64,000 nucleotides of DNA from Actinomycetota bacterium (GTDB taxonomy: Bacteria; Actinomycetota; Thermoleophilia; Gaiellales; Gaiellaceae). The translations under genes were made by a program, and so were the position numbers. Below the pieces are notes generated by a model that was given only the letters and a program-made list of their open reading frames with translations, did no database searches and had not been told where the DNA came from. Shown piece after piece: positions 1 through 7,814 of this stretch (positions are counted from its first letter, which is position 1; each line of letters opens with the position of its first letter). The stretch covers positions 248,001 to 312,000 of the forward strand of contig WLID01000001.1 of the NCBI GenBank assembly GCA_009702325.1, given 5' to 3'.

Positions 1-154
1 AGCCCGTCGCGTTGACGATCACCGCTGGCCCGGGCAGCGAGCTGAGGACGGTGCGAACGACGACGGGAATGCCACAGCCTTGGCAGAGCGAGTGCCCACC
101 TCGGAGCGGTGGAACCCCGTGCTCGTTCTCAACCAGGCGCTTTAGGCGGGCCAT
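1..154 (-). CDS. 2-oxoacid:ferredoxin oxidoreductase beta subunit, N-terminal part (runs off the window)
   Basis: The reading frame opens at ATG 154 and continues to the window edge (51 codons seen). It contains GGHSLCQGCG with Cys24 and Cys27, followed by a hydrophobic PAVIVNATG stretch. This GHxxCxGCG start is typical of PorB-type beta subunits of pyruvate or 2-oxoacid:ferredoxin oxidoreductases, which bind thiamine diphosphate and a [4Fe-4S] cluster in the cytoplasm. Only the N-terminus is visible, so the substrate and remaining ligands cannot be judged. The alpha-subunit gene normally lies upstream, but the 230 bases upstream here show no convincing coding sequence. Confidence 0.65.
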   Translation of the reverse strand, partial: MARLKRLVENEHGVPPLRGGHSLCQGCGIPVVVRTVLSSLPGPAVIVNATG

Positions 155-387
155 GTTCGCTCCCGGACGCCGAAGTGGGCTGGGGTGCCGCCGCCGAAGA
201 TAGTGCGCACGTTGCTCAGGCGCCAAGCAACGCCGCGCTCGCAGCGTTCAACGATCCGCTCTGCCGGCCCCATTGAGTGGAGTGCACGGCGACACAGGAT
301 CTTGTGTCGCCAAGCCCTCCTAAGAAGTCAACGTCAATAGATTGGAACAGGCCTCTCCGCAGCTAGGGCGTCGTCATTTGGCGTTCG
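155..387. other. Intergenic region with hairpin
   Basis: This lies between the SF2 helicase stop and the PorB-like start, both minus strand. A perfect 9-bp inverted repeat with a 6-base loop (288-296 / 303-311, arm ggcgacaca) could terminate helicase transcription, but no T-run follows. A 43-codon minus-strand frame (142-273) overlaps the PorB start. It shows no family resemblance and I do not call it. Confidence 0.4.
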
Positions 388-2019
388 CTAGCTCTTGACG
401 ATCCACTTCTCGCCGGCGCGGAGGCGGCGCTCGAGCTGGTCGATCGTCGCTTCGGCGACCTTGCGCACACCCGACAGGCGGTTGAGTTCCGCGTTGACGG
501 CGGCGTGCGTCATGCCAGTTCGGCGGACGAGCTCACGCGCGATCGCGGCATTCTCGTCGCGTAAGTAGAGCTTCTGCTCTCGCCGTGTGAGCCCGCCGCC
601 CTCAGCGTCGTCCAACGCGCCGGTGTCGCCTGAGAGTGGGGGTGGAGGCCCGAGAGTGAGCTCGACGTCAAGGCTGCCACCCAGGTCATCAGGCTCGTCG
701 AGGTCGTCGTAGACCAGATCGGCGTGATCGTCCGCACCGGTCGCAACGGCGGAGATGACCGCGAAGAGCGACATCTGCTCCTCCTCCGATGGCACCTCAT
801 CGAGGACGCCCTCGTCTTCCTTCCTCTCAAACGGCACCTCGAGACCATCACGCCGCAACGAATGGCGGCGTTGCTCGGCAATGCGCGCAGCCAAGATGCG
901 TAGGCGCGCGTCATCAGGGATATAGAGCCATGCGCGCTGCTTCGGAACGCCACGTGTCCAACGCACAAGGCGCCCAACCGCCTGCCGAAAAAAGAGCTCG
1001 GTCGAGGTGGTTGTCGCATAGACGCCCACACGGAGACGCGGAATATCGACCCCCTCCGAGACCATGCGGACGGCAACCAGCCACGGCTCGTTGCTCGTTG
1101 AAAAGGCGGCGATGCCCCCAGAGGCGTCGGGATCGTCTGAGGTCACGACTCGCGCGGTTGTTCCAAAGCGGGTGCGCAGGATGTCGGCGATGCCCCGCGC
1201 ATGATCCTGGTCGATCGCAATCACAAGCCCACCCGCGTTTGGCTGCTCCTTCCGCACCTCCATGAGCCGTGCGTTCGCAGCACGGAGAACCGTGGGAAGC
1301 CAGTCGCCCTCCAGCGAAAGCGCCGTCCGCAGACGCTGGCTTGCGCGCGTGTTGGAGAGCTGGTCGTCAAACGACGCCGAATGCATTGAGCCGTCGGGGG
1401 CCGACCACTCCATGTGGCCATTCGTTCGGGGGAAATAGACAGGGCGAACGACCCGCCTGTCGCGAAGGGCGTCTCCGTACCCGTACTCGTAGTCCGGTAC
1501 CGCTTCGTCACCGCGGTAGGCGATAAACGGGATCGCCTGGGTGTCAGAGCGAAACGGTGTTCCCGAGAGAGCAAGGCGCTTGCGCGCATCGGCGAACGCC
1601 TCGGCAATCGCCGCACCCCACGCGCGTTCCTCGGCCGCATGGTGCAACTCGTCGAACACAACGAACGCGCCGCGCGAGAGGCGAGCGAGCACAGCTGCGC
1701 TTGAGGCGACCTGCTGGTACGACGTCACGATCCCATGCATGTCTGACGGGAGCCGACCATCGGCCGCCGACCACGACGGGTCGAGGTGGAGGGAGAATCG
1801 CGCAGCGGCTTCGGCCCACTGAATCTTCAGATGCGCTGTTGGCGCAACGATCACCAGGCGTGACGGTTCGACGGCGAGCTCGTGTCGGGCCACCGTGAGG
1901 GCGAACGTTGTCTTGCCGGCGCCCGGTGTTGCGACCGCGAGAAAGTCGCGTCGATCCGCCTCGACAAACTGGTCGAGGGCGGCCTTCTGCCAGGGTCGGA
2001 GACGTACGGTGCGAGTCAT
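388..2019 (-). CDS. SF2 DEAD/DEAH-type helicase
   Basis: A 543-residue ATP-dependent superfamily 2 helicase. I chose ATG 2019 because the helicase core begins about ten residues later; the longer frame upstream reads through the DprE1-like gene's start region. Visible motifs: a Q-like RPWQ near residue 8, Walker A TPGAGKTT with Lys36, motif Ia VAPT, motif II DELHH, motif III LSGTPFRSD, and a C-terminal RecA lobe with QAVGRLVRW (motif VI). It resembles the restriction-type DEAD/DEAH (ResIII) group, but no methylase or nuclease lies nearby, so a role in DNA repair or processing is only a guess. The acidic C-terminal part ends in a short helical segment. The gene is divergent from the DprE1-like gene, with about 110 bases between the starts. 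Confidence 0.85.
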   Translation of the reverse strand: MTRTVRLRPWQKAALDQFVEADRRDFLAVATPGAGKTTFALTVARHELAVEPSRLVIVAPTAHLKIQWAEAAARFSLHLDPSWSAADGRLPSDMHGIVTSYQQVASSAAVLARLSRGAFVVFDELHHAAEERAWGAAIAEAFADARKRLALSGTPFRSDTQAIPFIAYRGDEAVPDYEYGYGDALRDRRVVRPVYFPRTNGHMEWSAPDGSMHSASFDDQLSNTRASQRLRTALSLEGDWLPTVLRAANARLMEVRKEQPNAGGLVIAIDQDHARGIADILRTRFGTTARVVTSDDPDASGGIAAFSTSNEPWLVAVRMVSEGVDIPRLRVGVYATTTSTELFFRQAVGRLVRWTRGVPKQRAWLYIPDDARLRILAARIAEQRRHSLRRDGLEVPFERKEDEGVLDEVPSEEEQMSLFAVISAVATGADDHADLVYDDLDEPDDLGGSLDVELTLGPPPPLSGDTGALDDAEGGGLTRREQKLYLRDENAAIARELVRRTGMTHAAVNAELNRLSGVRKVAEATIDQLERRLRAGEKWIVKS

Positions 2020-2132
2020 GGAATGTCGGGCGCGACGGCCCCGCTGGAGGAGATCCAACGGTCGGCGCCTGCTGCCGACGATACCGCCCGCGCCTGTCGA
2101 CGCGGCGGCGCCGAATCCCGTACAACACCAGC

Positions 2133-3500
2133 ATGGGATCGGAGACAGAGTCCGCACGACGGCTGCTCACCGGCTGGGGACGGACAGCGCCTTCCGCGGC
2201 CGAGGTGATTCGACCTGCAACAACGGAGGCGCTCGTCTCCGCGCTGTCGCGTCGCCCAGCACGGGGGGTGATCGCTCGCGGGCTTGGGCGCAGTTACGGC
2301 GACGTCGCCCAAAATGGCGGTGGCACGGTGCTCGACATGACTGGGCTCGACGCGATCCATGCGTTCGACCCAGATCAGGGAACTATCACCGTCGCCGCCG
2401 GCTGTTCACTTGCGGCACTCCTCGACCGCGTGGTCGCCGCAGGCTGGTTTTTGCCTGTCACGCCCGGCACGCGTTTCGTTACGGTCGGCGGCGCGATCGC
2501 CTGCGATGTGCACGGCAAGAACCATCACCGCGACGGCTCGTTTGGCGAACACGTCACCGCCCTGACGCTGCTCACAGCGTCAGGGGACATGCTCGATCTC
2601 ACCCCTGAAGGTACGCCCGACGAGTTCTGGGCGACCGTCGGCGGGCTGGGACTGACTGGCATCGTCATCTCCGCCACGATCCAGTTGCTTCGCGTCGACT
2701 CATCAGCGATCCGTGTCGACACCGAACGCACGGCCGATCTTGCAGAAACCTTCGCGAAGCTTCGCGCATCCGATGACACCTACCGGTATTCCGTGGCATG
2801 GCTTGACTGCGCGGCCGCAGGCCGTCTCGGGCGGGGAATCGCGATTCAGGGAGATCACGCCACCCGAGACGAAGTCGACAGCGTTCCGCCCGTTCCAGGA
2901 CTGAAGCCGCGCATCTCGTCGCCACGATGGCTCTCGCTCGCCCCGATCCTTCGCAGCCCCGCCATCAGCATCCTCAACGAAGTTCACTTTCGGCGGGCAC
3001 GAACCGCTGCCGGCCAGATCGAGGCGATCGAACCGTTCTTCTACCCGCTTGATGCTGTCGGCGACTGGAACCGAATGTATGGACGTGGCGGCTTCCTGCA
3101 GTACCAATTCGTGGTCCCGCTCGATCGCGAAGACGTGGTGCACACCGCGCTCGAGTTGCTCCACCGTGAGAGGATCCGCTCCACGCTTGCAGTGCTGAAG
3201 CGGTTCGGTCCCGGTTCGCGCGCCCCGTTGTCGTTCCCAATGCTTGGCTGGACGCTCGCACTGGACATCGCGTTGCCCGCGCCTCGTGCCGCACGCGTGC
3301 TCGCCGCAATCGATGAGCATGTCGCCGAGAGTGGAGGCCGGGTGTATCTCGCAAAGGATTCGCGGCTGCGCCAAGAACTTGTGGATGTGATGAATCCGCG
3401 CCTTCCGGAGTGGAACACCGTGCGGCGACGTCTCGACCCAGATGGCGTATTCCAGCAAGACCTGGCTCGACGGCTCGGACTCACCGGAGCGTCACCATGA
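2133..3500 (+). CDS. dprE1: Decaprenylphosphoryl-beta-D-ribose 2'-oxidase-like FAD oxidoreductase
   Basis: A 455-residue FAD-linked oxidase close in length to mycobacterial DprE1 (461). It would oxidise decaprenyl-phospho-ribose at C2', the first half of epimerisation to decaprenyl-phospho-arabinose for cell-wall arabinan. Start ATG 2133. The FAD_binding_4 region contains GLGRSYGD and TPGTRFVTVGGAIACDVHGKNHH, nearly matching the mycobacterial signature. The C-terminal ALO-type domain contains VYLAKDSR, whose Lys corresponds to catalytic Lys418. The residue matching M. tuberculosis Cys387 (GWNICVDF) appears to be Ala (GWTLALD). The stop overlaps the next start (ATGA). With the DprE2-like and UbiA genes this forms a coherent arabinose-donor operon, which makes the assignment strong. 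Confidence 0.88.
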   Translation: MGSETESARRLLTGWGRTAPSAAEVIRPATTEALVSALSRRPARGVIARGLGRSYGDVAQNGGGTVLDMTGLDAIHAFDPDQGTITVAAGCSLAALLDRVVAAGWFLPVTPGTRFVTVGGAIACDVHGKNHHRDGSFGEHVTALTLLTASGDMLDLTPEGTPDEFWATVGGLGLTGIVISATIQLLRVDSSAIRVDTERTADLAETFAKLRASDDTYRYSVAWLDCAAAGRLGRGIAIQGDHATRDEVDSVPPVPGLKPRISSPRWLSLAPILRSPAISILNEVHFRRARTAAGQIEAIEPFFYPLDAVGDWNRMYGRGGFLQYQFVVPLDREDVVHTALELLHRERIRSTLAVLKRFGPGSRAPLSFPMLGWTLALDIALPAPRAARVLAAIDEHVAESGGRVYLAKDSRLRQELVDVMNPRLPEWNTVRRRLDPDGVFQQDLARRLGLTGASP

Positions 3501-4231
3501 ACGACGCGTTCGGGCTGCCCTCGCGCATCGTCGTGCTCGGCGGAGGATCAGAGATCGGCCAGGCGATCGTCGCGGCGATCGTGGCGGAGAAGCCAGCTGA
3601 TGTGGTGCTCGCCGGTCGAACACCCGTGACGCTCCCGGACGTGCCGGCGGCGCGATCGCTTGAGCGCATCGAGTTCGACGCAACCGCCACCGAAAGCCAC
3701 GGCGCGTTCTTCGACAGTCTCTTCGCGGCCGGCGATGTCGACCTCGTCGTTCTCGCCTTCGGTGTTGTTGGTGAGCAGGCTGTGGCCGAGCAAGACCCTG
3801 CCGCCGCCGTCGAGATCGCGATGACGAACTATGTCGGCGCTGTCTCATCGCTTACGCATGTCTCCACGCGACTCGCGGCACAGGGCCACGGCACGATCGT
3901 TGTGCTCTCGTCCGTTGCTGGGCAGAAGGCTCGTCGGTCGAACTCCGTGTATGGCTCGTCAAAGGCCGGACTTGATGCCTTCACGGAAGGCCTCCAGCTG
4001 GCATCCCTCGGAACAGGGGTTGGCGTGATCCACGTTCGACCAGGATTTGTGAAGACGAAGATGACGGCCAACCTTAAGGCGGCGCCGTTTGCAACCACGG
4101 CCGAGGCGGTCGCAACCGCGGTCGTCGCGGAGTTGGGGAAGGGCAACCGTACGGTTTGGGTTCCCGCGATCCTGCGGCCCGTGATGTGGCTGATTCGCGC
4201 GATGCCACCGCGCGTACTTCGTTCTCTGTGA
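3497..4231 (+). CDS. dprE2: Decaprenylphosphoryl-2-keto-ribose reductase-like SDR
   Basis: A 244-residue short-chain dehydrogenase starting at ATG 3497, which overlaps the DprE1-like stop. The Rossmann motif GGGSEIGQAI lies near residues 14-23, and the catalytic Ser and YGSSK follow (SSVAG, then YxxxK). In mycobacteria DprE2 reduces the 2'-keto intermediate made by DprE1, using NADH, to give decaprenyl-phospho-arabinose. Position directly after the DprE1-like gene and before a UbiA-type transferase supports the same role here. The sequence alone would only say classical SDR; the specific function rests on context. The C-terminus ends in a hydrophobic PVMWLIRAMPP segment, as in membrane-associated family members. 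Confidence 0.82.
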   Translation: MNDAFGLPSRIVVLGGGSEIGQAIVAAIVAEKPADVVLAGRTPVTLPDVPAARSLERIEFDATATESHGAFFDSLFAAGDVDLVVLAFGVVGEQAVAEQDPAAAVEIAMTNYVGAVSSLTHVSTRLAAQGHGTIVVLSSVAGQKARRSNSVYGSSKAGLDAFTEGLQLASLGTGVGVIHVRPGFVKTKMTANLKAAPFATTAEAVATAVVAELGKGNRTVWVPAILRPVMWLIRAMPPRVLRSL

Positions 4232-5094
4232 CACTGATCGCCCTCCGTAGCGCGGTCGTTGCGATGCGGCCGAGGCAATGGACGAAGAACCTGCTGCTCT
4301 TCGCAGGGCTCGTGTTTGCACGCCGGCTCGACGACAAGCACGCCTGGCTCCATGCCACCGTTGCGTTCGGGCTGTACTGCGCCGCGTCGAGCGCGGCCTA
4401 CCTCGTCAACGACGTACGCGATGCAGAACACGACCGGCACCACCGCACGAAGCGTGATCGTCCGGTTGCGGCCCGTCTTCTCACAGAACACGCGGCGCTC
4501 GCTATCGCGGCTGCCCTGGCATTGGCCGCGCTTGCGGGTGGCGCGGCTCTTGGGCTGTGGTCGCTCGCGCTCGTCGCCCTGTTTCTCGCTGTGCAGCTTT
4601 CCTACTCGCTCGGCCTGAAGCGGATCGTAGGAGTCGATCTCCTGCTGATCGCAGGCCTCTTCGTGATCCGTGCGGTCGCGGGCGCTGTGGCAGTGCACGT
4701 GTACATCTCGGGGTGGCTGATCGGCTGCACGATCGTCCTCTCACTGTTTCTCGGACTGTCGAAGCGACGAGCCGAGCTGCATCAGGTTGCGGCGGGCACG
4801 ACACCAGGTCGGCCGGTGCTTCGCCGCTACGCAACAGATGTGGTTGATCGCCTGGTGACGGCGACCGCGGCGATCGCCTCGCTCTCGTACATGGCCTACG
4901 CCGTGTTTGGCCCAACACCATGGATGGTCGTGACCGTCCCGTTTGTCCTTGTCGGGTTGGCTCGGTACTTGCGGCTCGCCCACCGAGGCCTGCTCGGGGA
5001 GTCGCCAGAGGAGATCTTGCTCACCGACGCGATCGTTCTCGGTTCGGTGACTGGTTGGATCGTGAGCGCTGCGTTCGTGCTGCTTGTCGTCTAG
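4228..5094 (+). CDS. UbiA-family decaprenyl-phosphate phosphoribosyltransferase-like protein
   Basis: A 288-residue polytopic prenyltransferase starting at GTG 4228, overlapping the SDR stop. N-terminal MRPRQWTKNLL precedes the first membrane segment. The first Asp-rich motif is NDVRDAEHDRHH with KRDRPVAA downstream, typical of UbiA enzymes that bind a diphosphate through Mg2+. Around eight hydrophobic segments follow. In mycobacteria the homologue Rv3806c transfers 5-phosphoribose from PRPP to decaprenyl phosphate, giving the substrate that is dephosphorylated and epimerised by DprE1/DprE2. The three coupled genes therefore form most of a decaprenyl-phospho-arabinose pathway. A generic UbiA role is the alternative if the lipid acceptor differs. 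Confidence 0.85.
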   Translation: MTLIALRSAVVAMRPRQWTKNLLLFAGLVFARRLDDKHAWLHATVAFGLYCAASSAAYLVNDVRDAEHDRHHRTKRDRPVAARLLTEHAALAIAAALALAALAGGAALGLWSLALVALFLAVQLSYSLGLKRIVGVDLLLIAGLFVIRAVAGAVAVHVYISGWLIGCTIVLSLFLGLSKRRAELHQVAAGTTPGRPVLRRYATDVVDRLVTATAAIASLSYMAYAVFGPTPWMVVTVPFVLVGLARYLRLAHRGLLGESPEEILLTDAIVLGSVTGWIVSAAFVLLVV

Positions 5095-5124
5095 CGTGAC
5101 CAGCGAACGCTCACCCTCGAGACG

Positions 5125-6384
5125 ATGAACACTCACCAGCCGCTTCTCCCTCGCGACAGTCGGTGGTCGCGCACCCTGCTCGCGTGCGTCGCGGCCTACC
5201 TCATCGTCGTCGCAATCTGGTTCGCGGTCACTGTGCTCAAGCGATCTGTCGGTGACTACGGGCTGCTCGAAACGTGGATCGGCCCCCAGTACTTTGCCGA
5301 CTACAGCCACGGGTTTGTGAGACGCGGCCTGCCCGGCGAAGTGCTTCGACGACTCTCCGACCGGAGTTCCTTCGCTGTACTCGCCGCGATGTGGGTGCTC
5401 ACGTTCGCGGCACTCGGCGGGCTGCTTCTGGTCACAGCCAGAGTTGCGAGTCGCGCACGTTCGGCGGGTGCCGCGAACGTTGTGATCGTGATTGCCCTTG
5501 TCCTCGTCTCGCCGATCAGCTTGTCGGAGATCGTGCTTGATCCGGGGCGCTACGACTTTGTGGGCATCACCGCCGTTGCGCTGCTTTCGCTCATCGTTCT
5601 CATTCCGTCGCCACGTGTGGGTCTGGCGACGGCGACCGTCGTGGTGGCCGTGGCCGTCGCAAGTGAAGAGCTCCTGCTGGTGTTCACGGCGCCGTTTGTG
5701 GTCGTCCTTGCGGTTCGTGCTGTCGGCGGTGCGGCAGGCCGACGTCAGATTGCGCGCGTTGCGTCGCTTGTGTTGCTTCCGGGTGTAGTGCTGGCAGGCA
5801 TCAGCGCGGTGCGTGAGCCGTCGGCGGGCTCTGTCGCTGCGATGCTTGCCGGAGCGGGGCATCCCGCATCCGAGATCTACAACTCGGCAACGGTTCTTCG
5901 GCTGTCGTTCACCGATGAGGTGCGCCTCGCGTACGACTGGTCACATGGGCTGCCGAACATGCTGCTTTCGGCGGGGGTCTGGTTCGTCGTGTACGCAGTG
6001 GCCCTGCTCGCCCTTGCCCTGCTGCTACCCAAGCTTCCGGCGTTGTTTTGGCACGGTGCGGCGTTCTTTGCACTCGTTGCTGCCGGGCTCGGGCTCGTCG
6101 GTGTCGACGACCGCAGATGGTGGACGCTGGCGTTCGTCGCGCAGCTTGCGTTCTTAACGGTGCTTGAGCCGGGAACGCGCACTGAGCAGCTCACGGGATG
6201 GGTCACGGCTCATCTCCCGCGGGCCGAGCGCGTTGTGCCGGCCGCAGCTCTCGCGATCGCGCTTCTTGCCTACAACCTGCCGCTGACCACGATCTTCGTG
6301 TCAGACGTCGTTAATCGCGGCTACTGGAGTGCGCTCAACCACCTGTGGTGGGCGCCGCTTCGCTGGCTCGTTGGGCTGCTCTAG
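5125..6384 (+). CDS. Polytopic membrane protein of the arabinose cluster
   Basis: A 419-residue protein with roughly ten hydrophobic segments, 30 bases downstream of the UbiA-like gene and probably in the same operon. After the first membrane segment comes a polar stretch with GPQYFADYSHGFVRRGLPGEVLRRL, a look shared by uncharacterised envelope-polysaccharide membrane proteins. I cannot assign a glycosyltransferase or flippase fold from the sequence. Its place after arabinose-donor genes suggests work on the lipid-linked sugar or its polymer at the membrane (inference). Its stop overlaps the convergent cytochrome gene by 4 bases. Confidence 0.7.
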   Translation: MNTHQPLLPRDSRWSRTLLACVAAYLIVVAIWFAVTVLKRSVGDYGLLETWIGPQYFADYSHGFVRRGLPGEVLRRLSDRSSFAVLAAMWVLTFAALGGLLLVTARVASRARSAGAANVVIVIALVLVSPISLSEIVLDPGRYDFVGITAVALLSLIVLIPSPRVGLATATVVVAVAVASEELLLVFTAPFVVVLAVRAVGGAAGRRQIARVASLVLLPGVVLAGISAVREPSAGSVAAMLAGAGHPASEIYNSATVLRLSFTDEVRLAYDWSHGLPNMLLSAGVWFVVYAVALLALALLLPKLPALFWHGAAFFALVAAGLGLVGVDDRRWWTLAFVAQLAFLTVLEPGTRTEQLTGWVTAHLPRAERVVPAAALAIALLAYNLPLTTIFVSDVVNRGYWSALNHLWWAPLRWLVGLL

Positions 6385-7136
6385 CGGCGGAAGTCGATGG
6401 CGCCACGCAACGTGCGGCTACCGGCCTTCACGGTGACCGTAGCGCCAAAGCGTTCCATGCTCAACGTCTGTGCACGGGTGAGCACGACGAACCCTGTGCC
6501 TTTCGGACAGTTGACACAGTTGAGAGAGACCGGGGCGAGCCCACTCGTAGAAACGAACGCGAGCGTGCCGGTTGGTGCGGCACCGGTGCCTTTCACCGTG
6601 AACTGCCATTTGAAGGCCCGATCGGCGAGCGTCGCTGAAAGGTGGCCTGTGCTCGCGCCGCCCTTGAGCGCAACCTCAATCGGAAGGGGGGTGGGCGGGT
6701 ACAAGCTGGCGCCCGGTACGGGGCCCGGCTGGCCGGCATAGAGCGCAACGAACTTCGAGACGTCGTAGATCTGCTCGTACGTCAGCTGCTTGAGCAACAT
6801 CTTCGATGCCACGCCACCCTGACCGCCTGACGTAATCAACGTCACGATCTTTGTGAACGTGGGCTTTCGGGCGTCGAGCTCGGTGCCCAGCTTGACCGTC
6901 CCTTCAATTCCGGCCGCCTTCATGTTGTGGCAGCCCGAGCAGAACGCACGGAAGATCGCGACACCTGCGACCGGATCGCCCGGCAGGTCTCCCTGATCTT
7001 TGAGTCCGGGGAAGAGGCCGGCAGGGTTGACGTCATCGCGGGCGCTCGATGGCGAAGCCTGCGCGATCGCTGCCGCCGCAACGGCGAAAGCCGCCATGGC
7101 AAGAAGGGACACGAGCAGGGGGGAGCGTCTCCTCAC
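6381..7136 (-). CDS. Secreted cytochrome c with unusual C-terminal domain
   Basis: A 251-residue exported protein. GTG 7136 gives an arginine-rich N-terminus followed by a hydrophobic LLVSLLAMAAFAVAAAAIAQA core, a good signal peptide; the longer frame would run into the upstream gene. A single heme c site CSGCHNM is followed by SKMLLKQLTYEQIYDVSKFVAL, the usual class I cytochrome c ending with a candidate Met ligand. The last 80 or so residues form a separate beta-rich part with CVNCPKGTGF, a Cys pair that lacks the His needed for heme. It follows another cytochrome gene by 49 bases and is probably co-transcribed with it. The electron partner is unknown. Confidence 0.75.
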   Translation of the reverse strand: MRRRSPLLVSLLAMAAFAVAAAAIAQASPSSARDDVNPAGLFPGLKDQGDLPGDPVAGVAIFRAFCSGCHNMKAAGIEGTVKLGTELDARKPTFTKIVTLITSGGQGGVASKMLLKQLTYEQIYDVSKFVALYAGQPGPVPGASLYPPTPLPIEVALKGGASTGHLSATLADRAFKWQFTVKGTGAAPTGTLAFVSTSGLAPVSLNCVNCPKGTGFVVLTRAQTLSMERFGATVTVKAGSRTLRGAIDFRR

Positions 7137-7185
7137 GACGTCAACTCTTATAACCGATTCGCGACGACGTTGTTGTAAGGACTCT

Positions 7186-7788
7186 TCAATGGGTCGACTC
7201 GTAGACGAACTCCGCCACCTCCGCGATCTCTTCTGTGGTGAGCGACTCGAGGAACGGCGGCATGCCCTTGAAGCCATTCGTCACTCGGTCAACGACACGC
7301 GCAATCGACGGCTTAGCGACGTCAAAATCTGGGCCGATGATCCCGGCGGCCTGGGCCGCCTTCAGCGAGTGGCAGCCGCCGCAGCCAGCTTGGACGAAGA
7401 CACCAAGGCCAACGTCGGAGTTCGGCACCGCGGCAACGGTGAGCACGGCGGTGACGTGCTTCGTCGCCTCTCCGGGCGTCGTAGATGTCAGCGACACCTT
7501 GCCTGCCTTCGCAACCGAGACAACAAGCCGCACCGTCGCTCCCGGCCTGATCGGTTTGGTCGCGTGCCCGTCTACGAAGACGACGTGGGCACGTATGCCT
7601 GCGTTCCTGATCGCGAACGCGATCCTTCCGGGAGATGCGCCGTTTGGCGAGACCGTCACCTTCGTCTCGGTCACGCGAACCGAGACGGTGGTGGGGGTTG
7701 CTGCGAGCGAGCTCAACGGGCCCAGCAATGCGAGCGATGCCGCAGCGCCAATCAGGCAGGGTGTGAGAGACAGCCGCATCGGGATCAT
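7186..7788 (-). CDS. Secreted protein with cupredoxin-like domain and cytochrome c domain
   Basis: A 200-residue exported protein with an N-terminal signal peptide (LIGAAASLALLGPLSSLAA). Residues about 30-115 look like a cupredoxin beta-sandwich (VTVSPNGASPGRIAFAIRNAG, then FVDGHATKPIRPG). The usual Cys-His-Met copper ligands are not evident, so copper binding is doubtful. The C-terminal domain has one heme c motif CGGCHSL and a KGMPPF segment supplying the axial Met, ending in ITEEIAEV-type helices (here TTEEIAEVAEFV). The order resembles small electron carriers that donate to terminal oxidases. The next gene downstream is a second single-heme cytochrome, so the pair probably forms one periplasmic electron-transfer unit. 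Confidence 0.75.
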   Translation of the reverse strand: MIPMRLSLTPCLIGAAASLALLGPLSSLAATPTTVSVRVTETKVTVSPNGASPGRIAFAIRNAGIRAHVVFVDGHATKPIRPGATVRLVVSVAKAGKVSLTSTTPGEATKHVTAVLTVAAVPNSDVGLGVFVQAGCGGCHSLKAAQAAGIIGPDFDVAKPSIARVVDRVTNGFKGMPPFLESLTTEEIAEVAEFVYESTH

Positions 7789-7814
7789 CGTAGGCCGCCT
7801 CAGAGAACGTTGCT

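Noticed and set aside
12-203. Plus-strand frame of 63 codons at the window start
   Set aside because: It is antisense to the PorB-like N-terminus, whose GGHSLCQGCG motif is far more convincing.
142-273. 43-codon minus-strand frame overlapping the PorB-like start
   Set aside because: No family resemblance; it does not look like a PorA C-terminus.
4741-5862. 373-codon minus-strand frame
   Set aside because: Antisense to the UbiA-like and membrane-protein genes; composition is the Arg/Asp/His-rich pattern typical of high-GC shadow frames.
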